A stretch of 64,000 bases of DNA from Stomoxys calcitrans (Eukaryota; Arthropoda; Insecta; Diptera; Muscidae). A model generated the notes under the pieces. That model saw nothing but the letters and a program-made list of their open reading frames with translations, was not told the origin of the DNA and did not search any database. The DNA is taken from contig NC_081555.1 in assembly GCF_963082655.1 (NCBI RefSeq), forward strand, positions 146,383,517-146,447,516, read 5' to 3'. Both the position numbers and the translations under genes were made by a program. Shown piece after piece: positions 21,101-32,714 of this stretch (the stretch's first letter is position 1; each line of letters begins with the position of its first letter).

Positions 21101-22300
21101 AATTAGAAGTGTGCTAATTTCGGCCGGGCCGAATCTTGGGATCCCACCACCATGGATTCTGCTAAAATATGGGAGCTATATCTAGTTATAGACCGAATTG
21201 AATCGTTCTTGGCGCAATTGTTGAAAGTCATAACAGAACACTATATGAAAAAATTTCAGCCAAATCGGATAAAAGCCGCGGCTTGTAAGGGCTCAAGAAG
21301 TCAAATCGGGAGACCGGTTTATATGGGATCTATTGGTTGCCCAAAAAGTAATTGCGGATTTTTCATATAGTCGGCGTTGACAAATTTTTTCACAGCTTGT
21401 GACTCTGTAATTGCATTCTTTCTTCTGTCCGTTATCAGCTGTTACTTTTAGCTTGCTTTAGAAAAAAAGTGTAAAAAAAGTATATTTGATTAAAGTTCAT
21501 TCTAAGCCTTTTTATAAATGCATTTACTTTCTTTTAAAAAATCCGCAATTACTTTTTGGGCAACCCATATATCAGGTTAAACACAGATTTAAACCGTACT
21601 TGGCACAGTTGTTTGAAGTTATAACAGAACGCAATATGCAAAATGTCAGCCAAATCGGACAAAAATTGAGGCTTCCAGGGGCACAAGAAGTCAAATCGGG
21701 AGATCGGTCTATATGGGAGCTATATCAGGTTATATATCGATTTAGACCGTACATGCCACAAGTGTTAGAAGTCGTAACAGAACACCGCGTGCAAAATTTT
21801 ATCGAAATCGGACAAAAATTGCGGCATCCAGGGGCTCAAGAAATCAAATTGGAATATCGGTTTTAATGGGAGCTATATCAGGTTATAAACCGATTTGGAC
21901 CGCACTTGGCACAATTGTTGGAAGTCATAACAGAACTCTACATTTAAAATTTCAGCTAAATCAGACAAAAATTGTGGCTTCCATGAGCTCAGGAATTCAA
22001 ATCGAGAGATCGGTTTATATGGGAGCTATATCCAAATCTGATCCGATATGGCCCATTTGCAACTCCCAATGACCTACATCAATATGAAGTATTTGTGCAA
22101 AATTTCAAGCGTCTAGCTTTACGCGTTCGAATGCTATCGTGATTTCAACAGACAGATGGACGGACATGGCTAGTTCGATTCAGAATTTCGAGACGATCAA
22201 GAATATATATACTTTAGGGGGTCCCAGATCAATATTTCGAGGTGTTACAAACGGAATGGCTAGATTACTGTACCCCCATCCTATGGTGGTGGGTATAAAA
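21101..22300 (-). mobile_element. DINE-1/INE-1-like element split by a mariner insertion
   Basis: The left hairpin end (AATTTCGGCCGGGCCGAA, CCCACCACCATGG) directly follows the previous element's 5' end. About five family A units with GAAGTCATAACAGAACAC motifs lead to the GACAGATGGACGGACATGG core and the ATGGTGGTGGGTATAAAA 5' end at 22300. Mariner copy 2 sits in a unit at 21333-21567. Removing it joins GGGATC and TATATCAGG, restoring the usual unit sequence. Confidence 0.9.
21333..21567. mobile_element. Internally deleted mariner element, copy 2
   Basis: A 235-bp copy with TA duplications at 21331-21332 and 21568-21569. It has lost one base in the left terminal repeat (TTGGTTGCCC). The interior is almost identical to copies 3 and 4. 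It is younger than the DINE array it interrupts. Confidence 0.93.
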
Positions 22301-23075
22301 AGGCATTGAGTTCGATCGAGCCGAACTTTGTGTACTCACAACCTCGGGTATTTATGTAAACCACTTTTCGTCATAATCCGGTGAAAAATGCATAATTTAT
22401 GCGTCCATAGCAGCTATAACGAAATATGGTCCGATTTAGACTAAATTTGGCACGGACATTGAGTGGTCTAATATGTATAACTTGTACAATTTTGTAGAAC
22501 ATAATATTGGTCTTCTTGGCAGCTATCTTATATCTAAACATAGACCGATTTGAACCATATATGACATGGATGTCGAAATACCCATCATACGTCACTGTGA
22601 AATATATCAGCAAAATCGCTTTACACAACTCACTGTCACAAATTTTTACCGAAATCGGACAATGAATGTGCCTTTTATAAGCCCAAGATTTTAAATCGGG
22701 AGATCAGTCTATATGGCAGCTATATCCAATCTGGACCGATTTGAAACAAATTTAAAAAGATGACGAAGGGCTCAACGCAACTCATTGTCCCAAATTTCGG
22801 CAAAAATGGACAATAAATGCGCCTTTTAATGGGGCCAAGACCTAAAATCGAGATATCGGTCTATATGACAGCTATATCCAAATCTGGACCGATCTTGGCC
22901 AAATTGAAGAAGTATGTCGAGTGGCCTTACATAACTTGATGTTCCAAGTTTCAGTAAAATTTGTTGCTTTTGTTGGCCAAAGGTCTTTAATAAGCATATC
23001 GGTCTATTTTAAGCTATATAGTCCGTTATAGCCCATCTTCGAACCTAATCTGCCACACTTCATTGAAAGGGCATG
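22301..23075 (-). mobile_element. DINE-1/INE-1-like element, 5' truncated
   Basis: Begins AGGCATTGAGTTCGATCGAG, a hairpin-side 3' end fused directly to the 5' terminus of the preceding element. Four family B units follow, with GGTCTATATGACAGCTATAT and CCCAAATTTCGGC. It ends near the CCCATCTTCGAACC segment that normally precedes the core. The core and 5' end are missing where LINE sequence begins. Confidence 0.8.
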
Positions 23076-24660
23076 ATTATACCATTGCACTGCTCACTAA
23101 TTAGTAAGTAGGTGTAGGCATGTAATCTTTTGGTGGCATAGCAATCTGACGAGGCCTCTGGCAAAGGCCGAAATCGCGATCATTGCAGCCCGCCATCTTT
23201 CGAAACGTAAAATATACTAGTGGCTGTTATGTCTATGTCCAAGGATCTGTTGATCAGGTGATTTCTTTTCAGTAACTTTTCGATAATAAATTCTTTCTGG
23301 TTAACACAATTCTCTCAAATCAACACCATCGCTCTCCTCTGTACACGGTCTAGTACATCCAGTACATGATTTTGAAGCTCCAGCCCGTACATGTGAGTTG
23401 TACTCTATATTCGGACTCTATTATCGGCCTTATGAAAGACAGAGTGAAGTAATTCTTACACCGTTTAAGGGAGCCTAAACACTTGAATGCTTCTTTCGTC
23501 ACTTCAAATACATGTTTAGCCTAACGGACATCACTTTGTATTTTCATGCCCAGAACATCAAGAGCTTCTGATTGCTCAACACCTATACCGTTAATAGATA
23601 AAGATGATCGTAATGGGTCATCGAATCGTTTGTGTGACAACAAGCAGCACTGAGGCTTCCGTGCATTAAGATCTGCTCGATTCATTCGACCCCACTCAGA
23701 AATGGCCAGCAAATCCTGGCAGAGTGTATCAATCATAACTCGACTCCTGTCCTCAATCTCTCGAAGACTCGGCGTATGGTCGAATGGCAATGTATGACAG
23801 AGATTACTGGCATCCGCAAATGAGTAGATTGGATTCAATGTCTGATTCAACAGATCGTTGATGAAAATAAGAAAAAGAAAAGGAGATAGAACATAGCCCT
23901 GGGGTACTTCTGCGGTCAATTTATGCTCATTGGATAGAAACTCATCTATAATGACTCATCTAAAAGCTCGAAATAAGTCGAACGAAGCCATTACCGACAC
24001 CAAATATGACAAGCTTTGATAGTAATGCACCGTGTCAGAAATGCTTTGGAAATGTCCAGAGCCACAACCTTTCTCTCACCAAACTGATGGTTGAGCGACT
24101 ACAACTTTCCGACAGAAGCCCTGAGGTACACCTGCTGTCAATTTATGCTCATTGGATAAGAACCCCTCTATAACGACTCGTATAGTGCGATCTCTGAGAA
24201 AGCTCGAAATAAATCGAACGAATCGAACCGATATCAAATGCGATAAGCTTTGATAGTAGTGCTCCGTGCCAGACCCTATGAAATGCCTTGGAGATAACCA
24301 AAACCACAACCTTTCTCTCACCAAACTGGTGGATTGAGAGACTCCAACTTTCCGATAGAAGTGCCATGATGTCGTCCGTAGAGCGATTTCTGCGGGACCC
24401 GCACTGTTGGTCACTAAGAAGGCCATTAGACTCTAGGCCATGGTGATTAACCATGCTCTCCCTAACCTTGGAGAGAGCGGAGCATGTCGCAATTGACCGA
24501 TAATTCGCAGAGTTGTTTGCATCACCCTTCTTGGGTATTGTCTGAACGTTCGCCGGGAAGATTCCCGCGCGGTAGGTAAGGTTGAAAACGTTGCGTAATG
24601 GACGAGCGAGCGTCGAAGAAGTTTTGCGCAAGACCGAAGATAATAAAACAAAATATAAGT
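23076..24660 (-). pseudogene. Jockey/CR1-type LINE reverse transcriptase, decayed
   Basis: Reading on the minus strand in order: IPKKGDANNSANYRSIA (RT fingers), GLLSDQQCGSRRNRSTDD, then VISKAFHRVWHGALLSKL, VPQGYVLSPFLFLIFINDLL, and finally ASKSCTG near 23380 (thumb). Two key sites are degraded: the first palm Asp motif (usually DxSKAFDxVWH) has lost both Asp residues, and the YADD box reads FADA. Frames are broken and a segment of about 220 bp is duplicated (23899-24118 and 24119-24358). The endonuclease region is absent. The same family occurs at 55440-56190 and 56969-57290. Confidence 0.82.
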
Positions 24661-24911
24661 AGGCCGCAAAAAAAGGGGCATTGGTTTTATAGCCGAGTCC
24701 GAACAGCGTGCGGCAGGGCAACAATTCTTTTGAGAAAAGTATTTACATGGCGGCTATGTAATTTACAAAGCTTAATACGTCATAAAAGTCAACAGCGCTA
24801 GAAGGGGATAAGCATCGCGTATTTTTTTTTTTAAGTTCCCGGCAGGTTTCAAGCCCAACCGTTTAGCCTCAAAGGCGGACAGCTTACCTCTGCGCCTCGT
24901 TGGCCTCCGTG
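24661..24911 (-). mobile_element. tRNA-derived SINE inserted at the LINE edge
   Basis: On the minus strand the head shows GAGGCGCAGAGGTAAGCTG (A box) and GGGCTTGAAACC (decayed B box), then a body containing the GCCGAGTCCGAAC complement at about 24694. The 3' end is truncated and a T-run at 24821-24832 interrupts the body. It lies between LINE sequence and mariner copy 3. Confidence 0.75.
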
Positions 24912-24921
24912 CCAGGTAGTA

Positions 24922-25158
24922 TTTGGTTGCCCAAAAAGTAATTGCGGATTTTTCATATAGTCGGCGTTGACAAATTTTTTCACAGCTTGTGACTCTGTAA
25001 TTGCATTCTTTCTTCTGTCAGTTATCAGCTGTTACTTTTAGCTTGCTTTAGAAAAAAAGTGTAAAGGAAGTATATTTGATTAAAGTTCATTCTAAGTTTT
25101 ATTAAAAATGCATTTACTTTCTTTAAAAAAATCCGCAATTACTTTTTGGGCAACCCAA
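24922..25158. mobile_element. Internally deleted mariner element, copy 3
   Basis: A 237-bp copy with TA duplications at 24920-24921 and 25159-25160. The left terminal repeat starts TTTGGTTGCCC instead of TTGGGTTGCCC. There is no coding content, although the short frame beginning at 25108 runs across its right end. Confidence 0.92.
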
Positions 25159-25160
25159 TA

Positions 25161-26260
25161 TTATATAAATCAGCAGATTTTCACTTATAAGGAGAGGGGA
25201 ACTAAATCTGAAACCTGTGTTAAATTTCATGAATATCAGTTTAGATTTGGATATAGTTTTTGGGATGGTCGAGATGAAGTTATGGTCAGTCAGAAGCGAT
25301 ACTTGGTAACCAAAACCCCTTTCATCACCCAGACCAAGAGCACTTAAAGAAATACTTTTTCTTCATATGTCTCCGCCATACTTGTATTAAATTTCTTCCA
25401 TTTCCTCCGAAAATATAATTTAAAGTTTCAAAAGCAAAACAAAACTTCAATCTTTTAAATTTCAATTTACTGTATCTTTATTTAAGTTCTTTTGGTATCC
25501 AAAAAAAAAAATCCCACATTTTCTTTTTGTGGTACTCTATAATCATCTAGTGTGGGTTGTTACAATTGGCAATTTAGAAAACAACAAAATAAAGCCAAGC
25601 AAAAAAACTGAAACACAAATTTGGCATCCAAACATGCAATTTCTTTTTTTTTGTCCATTATTTTTCAACGAAAGCGTCATCATTATTGGAAGAGGTCATC
25701 AATTACATTGCCAAAAGATAATCCAACTTTTCTTTTCTACCATTTGGAATATTCGCCTAATATTTCCTTTTGGCATTGGCCTAATCACATTTTGATTTTA
25801 TTTTCAAGTGATGCACACACACACACACATTCTCACTTGAAGACATGTATGTTTATGGAGTGTCTAAGGATTTATTTAAACAGTTTGTGTCAAAGTTATT
25901 ACAAATAAATTGAACACTTGCAAAGGCACTTAATGGATTTAAAATCTTCTCGTTTTCAAGTCAATTATTTTCCCATTAGACATTTTGCACACTTTCAATT
26001 TTAACGGAAACATTCATCGTGTTTGAGACTATAAATGCAAATAATAGTTTTTTTTTTATTGGTGGGGATGGGGAGGTGATGTTGTCGAAAAATATTAAAA
26101 AAATAGCTACACATTAAGCGTATTTCTGTTTTTGTAATTTTTGGAAAAAAATATTTCCATTAACCAAAACAAATCTTAAAAAATGGGGGCATAGAGAAAT
26201 GCCATAAAAACAATATGGTACTCGTTAAGAAAATTGGGCTTACATTGCTGACAAAAGAAA
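25161..26260. other. AT-rich stretch, no gene recognised
   Basis: About 1.1 kb without window repeats. It has A-runs near 25500, a short CA microsatellite at about 25814-25828 and overlapping plus-strand frames at 25529-25908 that are Phe/Ile/His-rich with no motif. Nothing supportable as a gene. Confidence 0.45.
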
Positions 26261-27089
26261 AATGTCAATTATCAGACGGCTAAGTAGGAATAAATGTACC
26301 CATTTTATCATTCTAAATGGCTCAATAGGTTAAATCGTGTATGGCCTTTTGTGGGGTGTACACCTATTGTTGGGCCCATCCTTGCAAATGGACATCCCGT
26401 ATCAAATTACAGTCATGGCGGCTATATCGTGTTTTGGTCCCATACTTGATCCAAATGTACTAGTACTTCAGAAAGTCATAACGGTGCACCGGTGCACTTC
26501 CAGAAGACCCCCACCCATTCCTGTCAAATGTGATCCACACCACATTTGGATATAGCTGCCATATAGACCGATCTCCCGAAATTGAGTATTGAGCCCATAA
26601 AAGGAGCATTTTTTATCCGATTCGGATGAGATTTGAAACAGTACATTTTGGTACCCCTCAAAACGTTTTTGTTGAATATCGTCCAGATAGAACCATATTT
26701 GATATAGAGTATTGAGTTCATAAAAGTATCATTTTTTTATTCGATTTTGATGAAATTTGACATAGTACGTTTTGGTTCCCCCGAAACATTTTTGTTGAAG
26801 ATTGTTCAGATTGCTCAATGCTCTATATTGGGAGATCTGTCTATATAGCTGCTAAATCTAGTCCGATCTGAACGATGTTTGACACAAAGGTGTACAGGTC
26901 TATCAAATCTCACTATTTCAAATTTCATTTAAATCGAATGAAAAATGCCCTTATTATGGTCTCAATACTATCGGGAGGATACTCTATATGGCAGCTATAT
27001 CCAAGTATGGTCCGATCCGGACGATATTCAATAAAAAGGTTAGAGGGGTACCAGAACTCGCTGTGACTCATTTCATCGAAATAGGATGA
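26261..27089. repeat. Mosaic of diverged DINE-type units in both orientations
   Basis: The left 240 bp (from CAATTATCAGACGGCTAAG) recur at 28425-28665. Units with GCCATATAGACCGATCTCCC (plus) and CTATATGGCAGCTATATCC (minus) follow, with the distinctive GTACATTTTGGTACCCCTC / GTACGTTTTGGTTCCCC pair. No terminus is present. This appears to be several rearranged array pieces. Confidence 0.65.
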
Positions 27090-28424
27090 ACAAGAAAAAA
27101 GGCGTTAATTTCGGCCGGGCCAAACTTTGGATACCCACCAGCTCGGGTATATACGTAAACCACCTTTCGTCAAAATCCGGTGAAAAGTGCATACCTTATG
27201 CCCAAAGCAGCTAAATCGAAATATGATCCGATTTAGACCAAATACTAATAAGTATATGTCATTGCTCAATTGTGTATAACAAAATATTGGGCGATATGTC
27301 GATGGGCCCAACACAACTCACTGTCCTAAATTTCGGCGACATCGGTCAATAAATGCGCCTTTTATGGGCACAAAACCTTAAATAGAGAGATCAGTCTATA
27401 TGGCAGCTATATCCAAATCTGGACGCACCTGTGTCATATTGCAGAAGTATGTCGAGGGGTATAACTTAACCCACTGTCCCAAATTTCGGCGACATCGTAC
27501 AATAAATGCGCCTTTTATGAGTCAAAAACCTTAAATCGAGAGATCGGTCCATATGGCGGCTATATCCAAAAGTGGACCGTTCTGAGCCAAATTGAAAAAG
27601 AATGTCGAAGGGGCTAACACAACTCACTATCCTAAATTCCGGCAAAATCGGACAATAAATGCGCCTTTTACGGGCGCAAGGCCTTAAATCGAGAGATCGG
27701 TTTATATGGCAGCTCTATCCAAATCTGGACCGATCTATGTCATATTGCAGAAATATGTCGAGGGGCTTATCTTAACTCACTGTCCCAAATTTCGGTGACT
27801 TCGGACAATAAATGCGTCTTTAATGGGCCCAAAACCTTAAATCGAGGGATCGGTCTATATGACAGCTATATCCAAATCTGAACCGATCTGGGCCAAATTG
27901 AAGATGTATGTCGAAGGGCTTAACACAACTCACTGTCTCAAATTTCCGCAAAATCAGATAATAAATGTGGCTTTTATGGGCCCAAAACCTTAAATCGACA
28001 GATCGGTCTATATGGCAGCTATATCGAAATCTGGACCGATCTGAGCCAAATTAAAGAAGATTGTCGAAGGCCTTAACACAACTCACTGTCCCGAATTTCA
28101 GTAAAATCGGATAATAAATGTGGCTTTTATGACTATATATGACTATATCAAGATATAGTCCGATATAGCCCATCTTCGAACTTAACCTGCTTATGGGCAA
28201 AAAAAAAAAAAGAATCTGTGCAAAGTTTTAGCTCAATATATCTATTTTTAAAGACTGTAGCGTGATTTCAACATACAGACGGACGGACATGGCTAGATCG
28301 TCTTAGATTTTTACGCTGATCAAGAATATATAAACTTTATAGGGTCTGGAATGGATATTTCGATGTGTTGCAAATGGAATGACAAAATGAATATACCCCC
28401 ATCCTTCGGTGGTGGGTATAAAAA
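27090..28424 (-). mobile_element. DINE-1/INE-1-like element, complete
   Basis: 3' end at the left: AAGAAAAAAGGCGTTAATTT, CGGCCGGGCCAAACTTTGG, ATACCCACC. Family B units lie at about 27392, 27543, 27692, 27850 and 28003 (GGTCTATATGGCAGC), a spacing near 150 bp. Then come the CCCATCTTCGAACTTAACC segment, an A-run, the CAGACGGACGGACATGG core and the 5' end CGGTGGTGGGTATAAAA. It is the minus-strand counterpart of the copies at 5588 and 16870. Confidence 0.92.
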
Positions 28425-28665
28425 GGTCAATTATCAGACGGCTAAGTAGAAATAAATGCACCCATTTAATCATTCTGAATGACTCAATAGGTAAAATCGT
28501 GTATGTCTTTTTAGTGGGCCTATTAGTGGTGCCCATCCTAACAAATGGACATCACGTATCAAATTTCAGTCATGGATCAATTGGGACCATACTTGACCCA
28601 ATTGTCCGAGTATTTGAGAAATTCATAACGGAGCACCACATGCACAATTTTAGCCCACTTTATTG
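28425..28665. repeat. Second copy of the 26261 repeat
   Basis: CAATTATCAGACGGCTAAGT, CACCCATTTAATCATTC and GGACATCACGTATCAAATTT match 26265-26500 in the same orientation with scattered differences. The two copies bracket the DINE element at 27090-28424. Confidence 0.85.
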
Positions 28666-29479
28666 AAAATTGCGCTAAAAATATCAAATGCGGGGTCCGA
28701 TTATATGGTTGCTTCATCTTGTTAAGGGCCTTTGCCTATACCTGCGAGATTTTTGCAGTATTTGGCTGTACATTTCCGTGAATTTCCTTCTCTATCAACA
28801 ACAATTAATGTAAATAAATATTCCTTTTGCAAATTTAACAGAAATCATTGCATCATTGCATTGCAGACTGTATAGTTAAGTTTCTCAAATTTGTTGTTGA
28901 GTTTGTCTTTCAACCACAAATCATTTTTTGCATCAATCTTTTGTCAAAACACTTGAAATCTAGTGCGAACAGATTAAATGCATTTCACGGAAACAGGCAA
29001 TTGTTTCTGTTGTTGTTGTTGTTTCACTCAAGTAAACAATTACGACGCTTTGTTGAGCAAATAGGAAATTGCTTTTGCATGAAGAACTCAGTGTCAGTCA
29101 TGTTCGAAATGATGAAGTGGTCCTTAGGATGATACAAAGAATTTCGCTGAAAATATTATGGGGTGCACTTAAGAAGATGTTAAATCAGCGAAAAAGTTTT
29201 CTTTTTTTGTTTTGGTTAAAGATGGGAAAATGCATTGCTGCATGCACATAGTTCGCCATTTATGTGTTATTTTGGACTTACAGTTTGCCTTACCGACTAA
29301 AAACCCACTTTATCGCCGATGAGAGTCAAATACACAGCTTTCGCATTACTTCAAGGTGACTCTCAGTTGTTACACCTTCGTCCATTTCATAGCTTGTGTC
29401 CAAGCTCCCATCGTTGTGATCACTCATGCCTCATCGAGATCAGGTTTCTTTCGTCTTAGGTAGTCTTCGAAGTATCGTG
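28666..29479. other. Mixed AT-rich stretch, no gene recognised
   Basis: The first 60 bp may be a DINE remnant. The rest is AT-rich with a TTGTTGTTGTTG run at about 29009. The last 200 bp may be the 3' untranslated part of the R1-type LINE that follows on the minus strand, since no stop-free frame crosses it. Confidence 0.4.
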
Positions 29480-30740
29480 CTACTACGTCCAGTTGTCAAT
29501 ACTTCTGATCATTTTGTTTACAACATTTTCTGCAGTTGATTCTATCTGGTCTTCAAGGTACACGCGTGGTTCCTCCCATCGTCTGCAGTGGAAGAAAATA
29601 TGTTCAGCGTCATCTAGGTGATCTACATATTCGTAGAGGCAAAAGGAGTGATGCACTTCCCATTTTTTTCAAATATTTCCTAAAACATCCGTGTTCGGAC
29701 AACATTTGCGTTATGTAATAGTTTACATCTCCATGTCTCCTTTATAAAAAGTTCTTAATATTTGGGATCCTTTTCGTGGTCCATCTTCCATATGCTTCGT
29801 ACTCACACCGTATCGGCCACTTTCTTGTAGCATCTTCTCTTATTTAATTTCTGTAGTCTTAAGTAGATTCACTGTTGTTCATTCTCACCTTAAAATGTGC
29901 AAAGCTTTCCTCGGCTTGCAGGTTTGTTATTATCTGCACCGCATCAGTCGAAACGGTTCGATACGACGATGCCACTCTTAGTGCAGTGGTTTGCTGAACA
30001 CTAATCGGCTGTTGTGCCTTGTGGTTGACATTAAGGCTATCTGCACAGATGCCAGACTTCGCACCCGTATAAGAGGATGTACGGACTGGGATAGCTGTGA
30101 ACACCACAGAGGCTGGAACTTTTAGCTGTCACGAGAAGTTTAACTGCAAGCTGCCGAGCGCGTCCACAGGTTGCGAATAGTGGAATGCTCCATACGGAGT
30201 AGCTGCAACGGCAGTAGCAGACAATCAGCGGTATCGGTTGTAGAGTCTCAGTAAGAGGCCGGGTGGCACCGAGTCTTGCATAAATACTGAGTGCCTACGA
30301 TCCTCGATATGACAAGGCGAGTTATTGGTGCCTTTAAATAATCAATGGCCACCATGTTCCCGCGGCGATCGGTCCCTGGGACCGGAACGATCTTGCTCAC
30401 CTACAGGAGCTTGACGGGGATCGCCGTCACGACATGTAAATGTGGCTTCTATAACAACAGGATACTGTTACAGGCTTACATTTTAAGTTTATTCTGGGGT
30501 AGTGGCAATTCCATTCTCAGGATATCATCGTAGCTGATGTTCCACAGATCCGGTACGAGAATGGACCACTGTGCTGCTCCTGATGTAACCTGTTATCTCG
30601 TCGTTCCGGAACTCGTGTCGTAGGCCAAAGTTTTATGTCTAAGGTAGCTTAAGATTATTCTTAAAAGGTAATCTGGCATTTTCCTTTCCTTCCTTTGTCC
30701 TTCCACCTAAGACTAGTAAAAGCGTTCTTCATATCAAGGG
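29480..30740 (-). pseudogene. R1-clade LINE, decayed, split by a retroposon
   Basis: On the minus strand from the right: PDYLLRIILSYLRHKTLAYD then GAAQWSILVPDLWN (RT palm, usually GAAQGSILGPDLWN), at about 30690-30500. Left of the nested CAA element: TALRVASSYRTVSTDAVQII (thumb), GRWTTKRIPNI, YYITQMLSEHGCFRKYL, and DDAEHIFFHCRRWEE, the C-terminal Cys/His segment typical of R1-type proteins. One Cys of that finger reads Glu and the YADD region is absent. Stops and frameshifts are present. R1 itself targets rDNA, but related clade members are dispersed; no rDNA is seen here. Confidence 0.8.
30094..30460 (+). mobile_element. CAA-tailed retroposon nested in the R1-type LINE
   Basis: The 367-bp element starts GCTGTGAACACCAC and contains TGTCACGAGAAG, TCCACAGGTTGCG, CAGACAATCAGCGGTATCGG and CCGGAACGATCTTGCTCACC. 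It ends CTATAACAACA. The same family occurs at 42062-42462 (minus), 42510-42672 and 60585-60803. A 5-bp GGATA lies on both sides, a weak target duplication. A conserved-looking frame (NCELPG...TGCE.WNA) runs through the family's left part, but I see no known domain. Confidence 0.75.
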
Positions 30741-32524
30741 TGGCCAAATGTTTGATTGGTGTGCTGTGCTGGTTTTTTTTTCTGCTCTTTGTTTCTTCTT
30801 CGGCTTCTTATTTGGTCCGTTGCAATGTTTCTTAGGTAGTTCGGTTCTTTCTATTTCCCCCATTAATTGGCTGAATGGTCTAGCTTTTTGCAGCGTTAGG
30901 TACCATATTTTTGTCCTTCGCTTTTTTGGCGGGTTTGAGTTCAGCTGGGCTAGCGATGTCGATTATTTTTTTTAATACAATTTTATATTGATCTTTTATG
31001 AAAGCTCTATCTTCCAAAAAATGTCATCGTAAAATTGCTCTATGCCAAGTGTAATGAGTACAAAACCCGAATTGAAAAATTTGTAGTGGTGGTTAACCCT
31101 TTACTGGCTACATTTATGAGGTATCCTGCCATATTAAAACTTCTCTACCATGTGTTGTCGCTATGCAGCATGACGTTCGCACAAGGTTATCTACACCAAT
31201 GAATCTGAGTACCTTAATGAACACCTGAAATTTGCCAAGTCAAATCTAGGACGCAAACTGATTCAATTAACACTTAACAGTCAAATATCTGAGAGACAGT
31301 TCATTACATGCAGTACACTTCTCTGGATTACACTTTCGTCAACTATTCAAGTCATAAGAGATGCTTTCAAATTCAAACGTGGGCATTACGACAATTTTAA
31401 GTAAATTTGTATTTATGTCTAGAATTTTTTTTTTTATATTCGAATATGAAACAGCACAATAAAATATAAGATGCAATCTTATTGCGCTTGGTGTTGAACA
31501 AATAAACAAACAAACTGAAACTTTTATACGGCTGAATACCTCACAAATGTCGCCAGTTTTATTCAGCACGGTTCTATTTTACGTTTCTTTTTCACTTTAT
31601 TTTTTAATTTCATTTTAATTGTCGACGTTCCGACTTTTTAACATAAATTTTTAACAAATTAAATGCAAATCGTTAAATGTGTCTCGCTTAGTATTTGGTG
31701 ACACATAGAAACTAATAAAAAATATGGGTGCCGTTGCCCCAGTAACACTTGAATTAAGCTATAAAATAAGATTCTGTTAATAGATATCACTTTTTTGGTC
31801 ACGTATATAAAAATCCAGGTTGAACTTGCCAAAAAAACATTCGTGAGTTGGTGTATGATTTTCGAGGTGATTAATTAATTTTTTTTTTTTGCATTTTGAG
31901 GTGTTATAGCATTTTGTATATTTTGAACTTGTACGACTAACTTATCAAATTAACTATTGCAATATCTAAACACATTGCCATAATAGCAGCTATTTAAGAA
32001 AGGTAGGGTCTTTCTTCTTTGAAACTATCATTCACACACAGTCAATGACATTGAGCTACACCGCACCCACCTTATACAAATGGTTTTCCGAAGACACTTA
32101 CTCTTAGCAAACCACACGCTCACAAATGCCATACATTATAACTCCAAAGTATTTGGGAAATACGTGCTCGATACAAATACGTCACAAATATGTCTTTACT
32201 GTTAAGTGCAGGGGCGGGTGAACGAGTGAGTATACTCGCATGTAGCAGTGTCAGTATGGGTAGAGCATTTTGTTGGTGTGATAGGTTTATATATGTGTAC
32301 GTCTGAATTAATGTCAGTATATGTTTGTGGCTATAAAATTTAAGCAAGAAAAATTGCTTAGAGCTTTGCGTCGTAAAATATTTGAAAGATACCAACCAAA
32401 TATTTGGGGATCTTCACACATGCATTCACTATTCAGTCGTTTAAAGTGCTATTCGCAGACAATATGATGCATATTTTTTGTAGTGAACAGTGGATGAAAG
32501 AGAAGTTAATAACAAAAACATAAC
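30741..32524. other. AT-rich stretch, no gene recognised
   Basis: The first 240 bp may be more distant R1-type LINE sequence on the minus strand (a Lys-rich coding-like reading). The remainder is low-repeat AT-rich DNA. Frames at 31339-31569 and 32120-32395 carry no motif. Confidence 0.4.
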
Positions 32525-32714
32525 AGTAGAGTAGAGTAGAGTAGAGTAGAGTAGAGTAGGGTAGGGTAGAGTAGAGTAGAGTAGAGTAGAGTAGAGTAGA
32601 GTAGAGTAGAGTAGAGTAGAGTAGAGTAGAGTAGAGTAGAGTAGAGTAGAGTAGAGTAGAGTAGAGTAGAGTAGAGTAGAGTAGAGTAGAGTAGAGTAGA
32701 GTAGAGTAGAGTAG
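32525..32714. repeat. (GTAGA)n pentanucleotide microsatellite
   Basis: About 38 copies of GTAGA, nearly pure apart from two GTAGG variants near 32557-32566. On the minus strand one frame encodes a Ser-Thr-Leu-Leu-Tyr repeat, which is an artefact of the microsatellite. Confidence 0.97.

Noticed and set aside
28848..29132. 94-codon plus-strand frame
   Set aside because: Leu run from a TTG repeat and no recognisable domain; probably chance.
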